Made by a program: the position numbers and the translations under genes. From the NCBI RefSeq assembly GCF_003115775.1, contig NZ_QEES01000003.1, forward strand, positions 1-64,000: a DNA stretch of 64,000 nt, written 5' to 3'. This DNA is from Cellulomonas sp. WB94 (GTDB taxonomy: Bacteria; Actinomycetota; Actinomycetes; Actinomycetales; Cellulomonadaceae). The notes below the pieces were generated by a model. It was not told the origin of the DNA, made no database searches, and was given only the letters and a program-made list of their open reading frames with translations. Each line of letters begins with the position of its first letter. The stretch's first letter is position 1. This document shows positions 44,756 through 53,185 of the stretch, piece by piece.

Positions 44756-44794
44756 TGCGGACGAACGGCCCCCGTGCAGCACCCGGGAGCGTCG

Positions 44795-45874
44795 TCAGCC
44801 CTTCGGCGGAACCGGTGTCGCGTTGACCGGGGTCTGGACGCTCCGGGTCGCCGTCACCGAGACGAGCTCCTTGCGCAGCACGGACCCCCGACCGCCGTCG
44901 TTCCGGACGCTCGCGAGCGCTCCGCCCGGGATGTCGAGCGCCGTGGCCATGACGTCTGCGTCCCCGATGACGGTCCATCGGTACGGCGCGTGCAGCGTGT
45001 TCCCGTCGACGACGACGCCGTCACCATCGGTCGACGCGACGAAGTAGCTGCTCGCCGTCAGACGCTGGTCGTTGAGCTGCACCGCCTCCGCACCCGAGTT
45101 GCGCAGCTCTTCGAGGAAGTTGAGCAGCGTCAGAGCGCGGATCGAGCCGTCCGGCTCGGTGAGGGTCACGACGATCCCCGGACCCTCCGCGGGCAGCCGA
45201 CCGGTCAGGATCCCCTGGGTCGCAGCACTCCGGGTCGCAGCGTCGAGGGCGGCCTGCCGACTGTTGGAGCCCGACTCCAGCTCCTGCCGGGTCTGCTCGA
45301 GCGCTGCGGCCTCACGTTGGAGCTCGTCGGCCTGGCGGGTCGCCTGGTCGAGGATCTCGACCAGGTCCGACTGCCGCAGGGTCGACAGGCTCGTGTCGTG
45401 GGTCAGCCGGACCTGGGCGACGACCGCGAACCCGAGCAGCCCGCACAGCACCGCGGTGAGGACCTGGGCGCGCGTGCCCCGGGGCCGGAGGGCTCGCACC
45501 AGGGTGTGCCATGCGCCGGGCGGTGCCGGGTGTGGCACGGGCGCGTCCGAGGTCACCGGCTCCGTCGACTCGTGGCCGACGTCCGCACCGATCGGGGAAG
45601 GCACGCCGGTCGCCGCCGGTTCGTCGTCGCGCACCGGGTGCCCGGAGTCCTCTGGTTCGTCGGCGATCACCGCGTCGCCGGGCGATGCCTCGTCGCCGGT
45701 CGGCTCCGCGACGTCGGACGGATCCGCGTGGCCAGGGAGCACGTCGGACTCGGGAGCTGACGTGTCGTCGAGGACTGCCGTGTCGTCGGGCTGCGCCGTG
45801 CCGTCGGGCTGCGCCACCTCGTCGCGCGGGCCGGCAGGAACGGGGGGCTCGACCGGGTCGATCGACATGCTCAT
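44795..45874 (-). CDS. DUF881 family membrane protein
   Basis: The 359-residue protein has a long acidic, Pro/Asp/Ala-rich N-terminal tail (about 120 residues), one membrane helix (VLTAVLCGLLGFAVVAQV), a coiled coil (ILDQATRQADELQREAAALEQTRQEL) and the DUF881 domain with GPGIVVTLTEPDG and ELRNSGAEAVQLNDQRLT. DUF881 proteins resemble the extracytoplasmic half of division-associated factors; function is unknown. It overlaps sbp by ATGA. A second DUF881 gene lies on the other side of sbp. Confidence 0.88.
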   Translation of the reverse strand: MSMSIDPVEPPVPAGPRDEVAQPDGTAQPDDTAVLDDTSAPESDVLPGHADPSDVAEPTGDEASPGDAVIADEPEDSGHPVRDDEPAATGVPSPIGADVGHESTEPVTSDAPVPHPAPPGAWHTLVRALRPRGTRAQVLTAVLCGLLGFAVVAQVRLTHDTSLSTLRQSDLVEILDQATRQADELQREAAALEQTRQELESGSNSRQAALDAATRSAATQGILTGRLPAEGPGIVVTLTEPDGSIRALTLLNFLEELRNSGAEAVQLNDQRLTASSYFVASTDGDGVVVDGNTLHAPYRWTVIGDADVMATALDIPGGALASVRNDGGRGSVLRKELVSVTATRSVQTPVNATPVPPKG

Positions 45875-46203
45875 GCCTTGAACAGGTGCCGGCGGATGGC
45901 TGCGGCATTCGAGAAGATGCGGATCCCGAGGACGACGACGACGCCGGTCGACAGCTGCGACCCGACACCGAGCTGGTCACCGAGGAACACGATGAGCGCG
46001 GCGACGACGACGTTGGACAGGAACGAGACGAGGAACACGCGGTCGTCGAAGATCCCGTCGAGCAGCGCCCGCAGCCCACCGAACAGGGCGTCGAGCGCGG
46101 CGACGACGGCGATCGGCAGGTACGGCTGGAGGCTGACGGGCACGGTCGGCTCGAACACCAGACCGGCGACCACCCCGATGACCAGACCGAGAACTGCGAT
46201 CAC
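45871..46203 (-). CDS. sbp: Small basic protein Sbp (DUF1290)
   Basis: The 110-residue membrane protein has about three hydrophobic segments and starts MIAVLGLVIGVVAGLVFEPTVP, with AALDALFGGLRALLDGIFDD in the middle and GIRIFSNAAAIRRHLF at the C-terminus. This matches Sbp proteins found next to ftsZ or DUF881 genes. The role is unknown. GTG 46203 is the start. Confidence 0.88.
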   Translation of the reverse strand: MIAVLGLVIGVVAGLVFEPTVPVSLQPYLPIAVVAALDALFGGLRALLDGIFDDRVFLVSFLSNVVVAALIVFLGDQLGVGSQLSTGVVVVLGIRIFSNAAAIRRHLFKA

Positions 46204-46285
46204 GTGCGATCCCTCATCTCTTCCACGACGCTGCCGACACTGTCACACACGCACGCCTGGACTCCGACACGTCCATCGGGACCCA

Positions 46286-47206
46286 CTACCCCGCACCCGT
46301 CCCGGACGGCGAGCCCGAGCCCGTCGGGGTCCCGGTGCCGGTGGATCCCTGGATGAGGGGCACGCCCGCGGGCACGGCCGCGAACCGCAGCTCCGGCAGG
46401 CTCGCGGCGGGCAGCTCGAGCGAGCGGGTCGCACTCACGTCCACCCCGATCGAGTAGGTCGTGCGGAGAGTCGCGAGGTGCTGCCCGGCGCTCACACGCG
46501 CGAGCCGGGTCTGGAGGTCGGCCCCGTCGCCGATCGCCTCGACGACGTACGGGCCGACGAGGGGGTTGAGGTCGACGAGGATCGCGCTGCCGGCGCTGCG
46601 GATCGCGGTCGTCGTCGTGAGGCGGTGGTCGTTGACGGCGATGGCCTCGGCACCCGAGGCCCACAGGCCGTTGACCAGGATCTGCAGGTCGACGTCCTGG
46701 ACCCGCCGATCGGGGTCGACGACACCCCCCACGTCCGGCGCGTCGGACAACGTGATGCGCAGACCCGGGCCTGTCAGCGCGCTCGCACCGGAGATCACGG
46801 AGTCCGCGGCGAGCTGGTCGACGAGCGGCGAGTCCCGCGCGGCGAGCACCGTGGCCTGCAACGCCGCGATCTGCTGAGCGGACTCCGCGTTCTGCAGCCG
46901 CAAGCTGTCGACGGCCGCCGTCCGCTCGGCGATCTGCTTCTCGATGATCGCGCGAGCAGCGAGCACGGCGGGCTGGGGCGCGCGCAGCGCGAGCGCCGCC
47001 GAGGTGGTGGCCAGACCGAGCGTCACTGCCAGGAGTGCGCTCAGGGTCCGGTGCCTCATGGTCACCCGACGACGTCCCTCGCGAGCCCGCTGGTCCGCCA
47101 CGATCCGGTAGGCCGGCTCCAGGGGCATGCGGGCCACGTCGTTGAGCAGGCTCATGGACGCGTCCGGCACGCGCACCGTGGGTGAGTCTCCGTGCCGCGA
47201 CGTCAT
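46286..47206 (-). CDS. DUF881 family membrane protein, first of two
   Basis: The 306-residue protein has one membrane helix (HRTLSALLAVTLGLATTSAALAL) and a coiled coil (IIEKQIAERTAAVDSLRLQNAESAQQIAALQ). A DUF881 domain follows (GPGLRITLSDAPD, LWASGAEAIAVNDHRLTTTTAIRS). The C-terminus is a Gly/Ser/Thr tail. ATG 47206 overlaps the pgsA stop as ATGA; longer readings are not supported. DUF881-sbp-DUF881 matches Rv1823-Rv1825. Confidence 0.88.
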   Translation of the reverse strand: MTSRHGDSPTVRVPDASMSLLNDVARMPLEPAYRIVADQRAREGRRRVTMRHRTLSALLAVTLGLATTSAALALRAPQPAVLAARAIIEKQIAERTAAVDSLRLQNAESAQQIAALQATVLAARDSPLVDQLAADSVISGASALTGPGLRITLSDAPDVGGVVDPDRRVQDVDLQILVNGLWASGAEAIAVNDHRLTTTTAIRSAGSAILVDLNPLVGPYVVEAIGDGADLQTRLARVSAGQHLATLRTTYSIGVDVSATRSLELPAASLPELRFAAVPAGVPLIQGSTGTGTPTGSGSPSGTGAG

Positions 47207-47790
47207 GCCGCGCCCGCACCGTCCCGGGCGAGCAGCCGCCGCGCCTGCACGACGTAGAGCCCCCCGGCGAACCAGTAGAGCGCGATGCCCCACCAGGCGA
47301 ACGCCCAGCCGAGGACGTAGGCGACCGAGCCGATGGGCTCGTGCCACGCTGCGAGCAGGAGCAGCGGGAAGGCGTACAGCAGCGCGAAGGTGCCCGCCTT
47401 GCCCGCGAGGTGGACCGGCAGCGGTCCGTAGCTGTGGCGTGCCAGCACACCGAGCAGACCGAGCAGGAGCGCGTCGCGGAGCACGAGCACGCCGACGACC
47501 CACCACGGCACCGATCCACGCCACGCGAGACCGAGCAGCGTCACGAGGATGAACAGGCGGTCAGCGGCGGGGTCGAGCATCTGGCCGAGGCGCGAGACCT
47601 GTCCGAGCCGCCGAGCGAGCACGCCGTCGAGCCAGTCGCTCGCGCCCGAGACCGCGAGCACGATCAGCGCCCAGCCGTCGTGGCCGGAGACGATCAGCAC
47701 CGCGAAGACGGGGACCATGATCAGCCGCGCCAGGCTGATGACGTTGGGGATCGTGAGCACACGGTCCGAGACAGCGTCCTGCTCGCTCAC
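47203..47790 (-). CDS. pgsA: CDP-alcohol phosphatidyltransferase
   Basis: The 195-residue membrane enzyme joins CDP-diacylglycerol with an alcohol. The motif SDWLDGVLARRLGQVSRLGQMLDPAADR holds the required Asp residues. Its position before DUF881-sbp-DUF881 is that of Rv1822 (pgsA2), so phosphatidylglycerol phosphate or a cardiolipin-type product is likely, but the alcohol cannot be read from sequence. GTG 47790 gives MSEQDAVSDRVLTIPN. GTG 47814, close to the predicted transcript start, is the alternative. Confidence 0.85.
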   Translation of the reverse strand: MSEQDAVSDRVLTIPNVISLARLIMVPVFAVLIVSGHDGWALIVLAVSGASDWLDGVLARRLGQVSRLGQMLDPAADRLFILVTLLGLAWRGSVPWWVVGVLVLRDALLLGLLGVLARHSYGPLPVHLAGKAGTFALLYAFPLLLLAAWHEPIGSVAYVLGWAFAWWGIALYWFAGGLYVVQARRLLARDGAGAA

Positions 47791-47818
47791 TGCCTCCCCC
47801 GTCGCCGACCTCACCCCA

Positions 47819-47824
47819 AACGTA
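47819..47824 (-). promoter_or_regulatory. Likely -10 element of the pgsA operon
   Basis: TACGTT on the minus strand predicts a start near 47812, at the very beginning of the pgsA frame. Confidence 0.4.
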
Positions 47825-47900
47825 TCGATCCTAGGGGGTGCGTCGGCGGACGATCGCCGCACGAGGTGGGAGCGTCGCGGCCTTCTCGCAGGTGGCAGCC

Positions 47901-49328
47901 TCAGGTGGCGATCGCGAACCGGACGGTTCGAGTCGTCGGGTCGGCCACCTCGAGACGGACGCGCACCGCCTCACCCTCGGGCAGGTCAGCGCCGTCACAG
48001 TCCGCGACGACCGCCGGGTCCTGGAGCTGGACGGTGTCCCGGTCGAGCGCGACACCCTCGAACACCTCGCCGACGCGGTGCGCGAGGACCGTGGCCTCGA
48101 CGAGGTCGGTGCACGCCCGGTCGACCGCAGCGGCACGTCGCGCCGCCGACGCCATGTCGTCCCCCAGGGCCGGGAGCGCGGACCGCACCCAGTCCGGCAC
48201 GTCGCGGCCGGCGTGGAGCGCGACCGCGATCTCGAGACCGTACCGGTCGACGAGCCGACGCAGGGGCGCGGTGACGTGCGCGTACGGCGCACCGACTGCG
48301 CCGTGGCTCGGCTGCTCGGGCGGGGTACCGACGAACGGCGTCCACGCCGCGCCACGGAAGAGCGACGTCGCCGCCGCCAGGAACGCCGCGGCGCGTGGCT
48401 GCGAGCGGTCGAGGCGCGCCAGCACGTCGCCGTAGGTCGCGCCGGTCGGCCAGTCGACGCCGAGAGCGCGAGCCTGGTGACGCAGGCGGCGGAGGGCGTC
48501 GTCGGCGGCGGCGGGCATCGTGCGCAGGATCCCGATCCCCCCGTCGAGCATGATCCGAGCCGCGGCCATGCCCGTGAGCAGCGAGATCTGCGCGTTGTGG
48601 TCCTCGACCGGGAGCGGCGCGCGGAACGTCAGGCGCCAGCCGTCCCCGTCGGGCACGACCTCCTGCTCGGGCCGGCCGAGCGACAGACCGCCGCGGGCGC
48701 GCTCCTGCTCGGCTCGCAGGGTGCCGATCCGGGCGAGGAGCTGGGGCAGCTCGTCCGCATCGGACGACGGGGTGCCGGCGTCGAGCTCCCGCTGCACGCC
48801 CGGGTAGTCGAGCTGCGCGCGGCTGCGGATCAGCGACCGCTCGACCTCGACGCCGTCGACGCCACCGTCCGCGTCCAGGTCGATGGTCCACACGATCGCG
48901 GGACGGTCCTGGCCCGGCAGGAGCGACGCCGCGCCCTCGCTCAGCTCGACCGGGTGCAACGGCACGCGGGTGTCCGGGCAGTAGACGGTCGTTCCCCGGC
49001 TGTGGCTCGCCGCGTCGAGCGGCCCGCCGGGCGCGACGAACGACGCCACGTCGGCGATCGCGTACCGGACGCGGTAGCCGGTCCCCCGTCGCTCGAGCTC
49101 GACCGCCTGGTCGAGATCCGTCGAACCTGGGGGGTCGATCGTCACGAAGGCGATGTCGCGCAGGTCCCTGCGGTCGCGCACGGTCGCCGGGTGACGTGCC
49201 GCGGTGCGAGCCTCCGCGAGGGCCGCGAGATCGAAGGTCACCGGGACGTCGAGCGCGGTGCGGACGGCGGCGAAACCTGCCCGCAGCTCGGCGCCGTCGG
49301 ACGGCAGGATCAGCTTGCGGGTCGGCAC
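47901..49328 (-). CDS. RNB-domain ribonuclease
   Basis: The 475-residue protein has an RNB exoribonuclease domain: FVTIDPPGSTDLDQAVELE with the metal-binding Asp cluster, YAIADVASFVAPG, SRGTTVYCPDTRVPLHP, EDHNAQISLLTGMAAARIML and YAHVTAPLRRLVDRYG. It lacks obvious cold-shock and S1 domains, unlike RNase II or R. Such short RNB proteins are common in actinobacteria; the RNA target is unknown. GTG 49328 has TATCGT six bases upstream, so it is probably leaderless. Confidence 0.9.
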   Translation of the reverse strand: MPTRKLILPSDGAELRAGFAAVRTALDVPVTFDLAALAEARTAARHPATVRDRRDLRDIAFVTIDPPGSTDLDQAVELERRGTGYRVRYAIADVASFVAPGGPLDAASHSRGTTVYCPDTRVPLHPVELSEGAASLLPGQDRPAIVWTIDLDADGGVDGVEVERSLIRSRAQLDYPGVQRELDAGTPSSDADELPQLLARIGTLRAEQERARGGLSLGRPEQEVVPDGDGWRLTFRAPLPVEDHNAQISLLTGMAAARIMLDGGIGILRTMPAAADDALRRLRHQARALGVDWPTGATYGDVLARLDRSQPRAAAFLAAATSLFRGAAWTPFVGTPPEQPSHGAVGAPYAHVTAPLRRLVDRYGLEIAVALHAGRDVPDWVRSALPALGDDMASAARRAAAVDRACTDLVEATVLAHRVGEVFEGVALDRDTVQLQDPAVVADCDGADLPEGEAVRVRLEVADPTTRTVRFAIAT

Positions 49329-49334
49329 GCCCTC

Positions 49335-49340
49335 ACGATA
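49335..49340 (-). promoter_or_regulatory. -10 element for the leaderless RNB ribonuclease gene
   Basis: On the minus strand TATCGT lies 6 nt before GTG 49328, with only GAGGGC between. Confidence 0.5.
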
Positions 49341-49387
49341 AGCGGGCGGGCACCGTGCCGCTCGGGCAGCTGTGCTTGGCTTGCCCG

Positions 49388-49867
49388 GTGACCACAGCGA
49401 ACGACCGAACCGCGAGCGACCCAGCACCGAACGACCCAGCACCGAACGACCGGACACCGAACGACCCCGCCGTGATCCGACGGCTGCTCGCGACGCCCGG
49501 TCGGTGGGCCGTCGTCGGCCTCTCGACGAACACCGCTCGCGCCGCGTGGGGTGTGGCCGCCTACCTCAAGGACTCGCTCGGGCACGAGATCGTCCCCGTG
49601 CACCCGCACGGCGAGACGGTGCACGGCGCGGAGGGCGTGACCCGGCTCGCCGACATCGTCGGACCGGTCGACGTCGTCGACGTGTTCGTCAACGCGCGGC
49701 TGGCCGGTGCGGTGGTCGACGAGGCCATCGCGATCGGCGCACGCGCGGTGTGGCTCCAGCTCGGCGTCATCGACGACGCGGCCGCGAACCGTGCTCGGGC
49801 GGCGGGACTCGACGTGGTCATGGATGCCTGTCCGGCGATCGAAGGGCCCCGGCTCGGCCTGGGCTGA
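49388..49867 (+). CDS. CoA-binding domain protein (YccU-like)
   Basis: The 159-residue Rossmann-fold protein is a stand-alone CoA-binding domain like the N-terminal part of succinyl-CoA synthetase. It has WAVVGLSTNTARAAWGVAAYLKD, IVPVHPHGETVHG, VDVVDVFVNARLAGAVVDEAI and AVWLQLGVIDDAAANRARAAGLDVVMDACPAIE. Its role is unknown. The first 24 residues are a short repeat of Asn-Asp-x-x-Pro units. GTG 49388 is divergent from the RNB gene, 59 bp apart. Confidence 0.88.
   Translation: MTTANDRTASDPAPNDPAPNDRTPNDPAVIRRLLATPGRWAVVGLSTNTARAAWGVAAYLKDSLGHEIVPVHPHGETVHGAEGVTRLADIVGPVDVVDVFVNARLAGAVVDEAIAIGARAVWLQLGVIDDAAANRARAAGLDVVMDACPAIEGPRLGLG
49404..49463. repeat. 15-bp in-frame tandem repeats in the CoA-binding gene N-terminus
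   Basis: Units at 49419-49433 and 49434-49448 are identical (ACCCAGCACCGAACG); 49449-49463 is a variant, and 49404-49418 a weaker one. They encode a five-residue period and keep the frame, so the tail length could vary between strains. Confidence 0.85.
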
Positions 49868-49923
49868 GACCCGTGTGCGCGAGATCACCTGGGGCGGGCC
49901 CCGGGTCCCGACGGTCGTCCGGG

Positions 49924-49929
49924 TACACT
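49924..49929 (+). promoter_or_regulatory. -10 element and long leader of the DEAD-box helicase gene
   Basis: TACACT predicts a start near 49936 and a leader of about 135 nt before the ATG at 50072. The leader contains several short stems. No good -35 is seen. Confidence 0.4.
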
Positions 49930-50071
49930 GGCTGGTGAACCTGGAGTTCGTCGCGCGTCCCTCGTGTATGTGTACCGGTGTCACCGCTGGTGATGTGTTC
50001 GGGAATGCGACCTCCGGAACGGCCCCCCTGGCCGTGCCGCACGTGACTCCCGCAACCCGAACGGTGCCCCC

Positions 50072-51916
50072 ATGACGACCATGCCTTCTTCCAGTGCGCC
50101 CACGACCGAGACGTCGCGACAAGCGCTCACCTTCGCCGACCTGGGCCTGCCCGAGACGCTCGAGCGCATCGTCGCCGACCTCGGCTTCGAGATCCCGACC
50201 GCGATCCAGACCGAGGCCATCCCAGCCCTGCTCTCGGGTCGCGACATCACCGGCGTCGCCCAGACCGGGACCGGCAAGACGGCCGCCTTCGGCCTCCCGC
50301 TGCTCGCGTCGATCGACCCGCAGCTCCGCGCGGTCCAGGCTCTCGTGCTGACGCCGACCCGCGAGCTCGCGATGCAGGTCGCCGAGGCGATCGAGTCGTT
50401 CGCGGCGCACATCCCCGGCCTCGAGGTCATCGCGGTGTACGGCGGTTCGCCGTTCCTCCCCCAGCAGCGCGCCCTGACGCGCGGCGCCCAGGTCGTCGTC
50501 GGCACGCCTGGCCGCGTCATCGACCACCTCGAGCGCCACACGCTCCACCTGGACGCCGTCAAGTTCCTGGTGCTCGACGAGGCGGACGAGATGCTCCGCA
50601 TGGGCTTCGCCGAGGACGTCGACAAGATCTTCGGCGCAGCGCCCGCGAAGCGACAGGTCGCCCTCTTCTCCGCGACCATGCCCCCCGGGATCCGTCGCGT
50701 CGCCGCGCAGCACCTGACCGACCCGGTCGAGATCGCCGTCTCGCGGCAGTCGTCGACGGTCACGAGCGTGCGCCAGACGTACGCCGTGGTGCCGTTCCGG
50801 CACAAGGCCGGCGCGCTGGCGCGGGTGCTCGCCGTCTCGGACGCCGACGCCGCCATCGTCTTCGTGCGTACCCGCGGTGCGGCCGAGGAGGTCGGCAGCG
50901 CGCTCATCGAGCGCGGCATCTCCGCCGCGTTCATCTCGGGTGACGTCGCCCAGGGTGACCGGGAGAAGATCGTGGAGCGGCTGCGCAGCGGTGCGCTCGA
51001 CGTGCTCGTCGCCACCGAGGTCGCCGCTCGTGGCCTCGACGTCGACCGCATCGGTCTCGTCGTGAACTTCGACGTGCCGACCGAGCCCGAGGCCTACGTG
51101 CACCGCATCGGCCGCACCGGTCGCGCCGGACGGTCGGGCGAGGCGCTCACGTTCGTCACGCCGAGCGAGCAGCACCGCCTGCGCTCCATCGAGCGGCTCA
51201 CGCGCCAGAAGATCGAAGAGATCGCGATCCCGTCGCCTGCGGACGTCTCGGCCCACCGGGTCGAGCGCCTCCTGACGGATGTCGCCGCCCGCGCCGAGCT
51301 GGGTCGCCTCGACCTGTACCGCACGGCCATCGCCGAGCACCTCGCCGCCAACCCGGACCTCGACCCGCTCGAGCTGCTCGCCGTCGTCGCCGCCCTCGCC
51401 GTGGGCGACCGGGGACCCGCGCCGCGCACGACCCATGGCGACGACCTGGACGACGCGCTGAGCCGCGCGACGCTGGCTCCCGACCGCGGCGGTGACCACA
51501 ACGATCGTGGACCGCGCTCGGAGGGCCCGCGCCGCACGTCGCACCGCCCCGACGGTGGCATGCGCTACCGGGTCGCCGTCGGCCACAACGACGGCGCCCA
51601 GCCGGGTGCCATCGTCGGTGCGCTGACGAACGAGGGCGGGCTGACGGGCAAGGACCTCGGCAAGATCGACATCTTCCCGAGCTTCTCCATCGTCGAGATC
51701 CCCGGCGGGCTCACGCCCGACGCGTTCGACCGGATCGGGCGGGCGCGGGTCGCCGGGCGTCCGCTGCGGATCCGCGTCGACGAGGGACCCGCGCCCCGGA
51801 CCGGGCACGGTGCCTCGCGACCGACCGGTCCCGGCGCCACCCCGCGCAGCGATCGTCGCCCCGAGCCCCGCAGCGACTCACGCGACCGCTTCCCCCGGCA
51901 CAGCACGGCCCGCTGA
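50072..51916 (+). CDS. DEAD-box ATP-dependent RNA helicase (DeaD/CsdA-like)
   Basis: The 614-residue helicase unwinds RNA, probably in ribosome assembly or at low temperature. Motifs are AQTGTGKTAAFGLPLL, TPTRELAMQVAE, GTPGRVIDHLE, LDEADEMLRMGF, FSATMPPGI, VFVRTRGAAEEV, VATEVAARGLDVD and HRIGRTGRAGRSG. A DbpA-type RNA-binding domain follows (GAIVGALTNEGGLTGKDLGKIDIFPSFSIVEI), then a basic tail. ATG 50072 is the clear start. The long leader may carry control elements. Confidence 0.95.
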   Translation: MTTMPSSSAPTTETSRQALTFADLGLPETLERIVADLGFEIPTAIQTEAIPALLSGRDITGVAQTGTGKTAAFGLPLLASIDPQLRAVQALVLTPTRELAMQVAEAIESFAAHIPGLEVIAVYGGSPFLPQQRALTRGAQVVVGTPGRVIDHLERHTLHLDAVKFLVLDEADEMLRMGFAEDVDKIFGAAPAKRQVALFSATMPPGIRRVAAQHLTDPVEIAVSRQSSTVTSVRQTYAVVPFRHKAGALARVLAVSDADAAIVFVRTRGAAEEVGSALIERGISAAFISGDVAQGDREKIVERLRSGALDVLVATEVAARGLDVDRIGLVVNFDVPTEPEAYVHRIGRTGRAGRSGEALTFVTPSEQHRLRSIERLTRQKIEEIAIPSPADVSAHRVERLLTDVAARAELGRLDLYRTAIAEHLAANPDLDPLELLAVVAALAVGDRGPAPRTTHGDDLDDALSRATLAPDRGGDHNDRGPRSEGPRRTSHRPDGGMRYRVAVGHNDGAQPGAIVGALTNEGGLTGKDLGKIDIFPSFSIVEIPGGLTPDAFDRIGRARVAGRPLRIRVDEGPAPRTGHGASRPTGPGATPRSDRRPEPRSDSRDRFPRHSTAR

Positions 51917-51938
51917 GCGACGAGAGTCGCCGGCACTG

Positions 51939-51971
51939 ACGGCTCCGGTCCGCTTCGCGGGTCGGAGCCGT
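51939..51971 (+). terminator. Hairpin terminator after the DEAD-box gene
   Basis: ACGGCTCCG pairs with CGGAGCCGT, and CCGC/GCGG form an inner stem. Three TTGCCG repeats follow. It lies 23 bp after the helicase stop. Confidence 0.6.
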
Positions 51972-51995
51972 TGCCGTTGCCGTTGCCGTCAACGC

Positions 51996-52036
51996 TGCGC
52001 GGAGGCTCCCCGGTCAGCCGGCTGCGCCTCCGCGCA
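51996..52036. terminator. Second hairpin between the DEAD-box and threonine aldolase genes
   Basis: TGCGCGGAGGC and GCCTCCGCGCA form a perfect 11-bp stem with CCGG/CCGG inside. The genes converge here, so it probably stops transcription of the aldolase gene. Confidence 0.6.
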
Positions 52037-52083
52037 CGACCGGGTGCGGGCAGGCACCCGCGGTTCTCGGTCGACCGACGACC

Positions 52084-53130
52084 TCAGGCCGCCCTGGCCG
52101 CGGCAGCGAGCGCGGCGACGAACCCGTCGACATCGGCCGGAGTCGTGTCGAACGCGCACATCCACCGGACCTCACCCTCGATCCAGTCGTAGAACTGGTA
52201 GGACTCCCGCAGCAGGTCCGCCGCACCTGGTGCGAGCGCCGCGAACACCGCGTTCGACTGGGTCGGCTGGGTGATGCGCACACCGTCGATGCCCTCGACC
52301 CCCGCCCGGAGACGGACGGCCATCGCGTTGGCGTGCTGCGCCGACCGGAGCCACAGGTCGGTCTCGAACAGCGCGAGGAGCTGCGCCGAGACGAACCGCA
52401 GCTTCGACGCGAGCTGCATGTCGACCTTGCGCAGGTACTGCACGCCGGGCGCGACGTCAGGCCGCAGGACGACGACCGCCTCCCCGAACATGACACCGTT
52501 CTTCGTCGCGCCGAGCGAGAGCACGTCAACGCCCGCGTCCGTCGTCAGGGCGCGCAACGGGACGCCGAGGTAGGCGGCCGCGTTGGCGATCCGCGCCCCG
52601 TCGAGATGGACGGTCATGCCCAGACCGTGGGCATGGTCGGCCAGCGCGCGGATCTCCGCCACCGAGTAGGCGGTGCCCAGCTCGGTCGTCTGCGTGATCG
52701 ACACGACCCCGGGCTGGGCGCGGTGCTCGTCGCCCCACCCCCACGCCTGCCGGTCGACGAGCTCCGGGGTGAGCTTGCCGTCGGGGGTCGCGACGGTGAG
52801 GAGCTTCAGCCCGCCGACACGCTCGGGAGCACCGTTCTCGTCGGTGTTGATGTGCGCGGTCTCGGCACACACCACGCCGCCCCAGCGGGGCAGCAGCGCC
52901 TGCAGCGCCAGGACGTTCGCCCCGGTGCCGTTGAGCACGGGATAGGCGTGCGCCTGCTCCCCGAAGTGGCCGGCGAGCACCTCCTGGAGCCGCGCGGTGT
53001 ACGTGTCGTAGCCGTAGGCCTTCTCGTGGCCGCCGTTCGCCTCGGCGAGCGCGGCCAGCACCTCGGGGTGCACCCCCGCGTAGTTGTCGGAGGCGAAGTG
53101 GCGGCGGTCGGGGTCATGCAGTCGGTTCAC
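52084..53130 (-). CDS. ltaE: Low-specificity threonine aldolase
   Basis: This PLP enzyme cleaves threonine to glycine and acetaldehyde. The 348-residue protein has FASDNYAGVHPEVLAAL, the PLP region HLDGARIANAAAYLGV and SLGATKNGVMFGEAVVV with the Schiff-base Lys. GTG 53130 gives MNRLHDPDRRHFASDN; longer readings overlap the fur gene. Related beta-eliminating lyases are possible, and the exact substrate preference is not readable from sequence. Confidence 0.9.
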   Translation of the reverse strand: MNRLHDPDRRHFASDNYAGVHPEVLAALAEANGGHEKAYGYDTYTARLQEVLAGHFGEQAHAYPVLNGTGANVLALQALLPRWGGVVCAETAHINTDENGAPERVGGLKLLTVATPDGKLTPELVDRQAWGWGDEHRAQPGVVSITQTTELGTAYSVAEIRALADHAHGLGMTVHLDGARIANAAAYLGVPLRALTTDAGVDVLSLGATKNGVMFGEAVVVLRPDVAPGVQYLRKVDMQLASKLRFVSAQLLALFETDLWLRSAQHANAMAVRLRAGVEGIDGVRITQPTQSNAVFAALAPGAADLLRESYQFYDWIEGEVRWMCAFDTTPADVDGFVAALAAAARAA

Positions 53131-53185
53131 GGCGACCAGTCTCTCCCACCCGGGCGCTTCTCCCGGCAGGACCCGCGGCCCGAGG

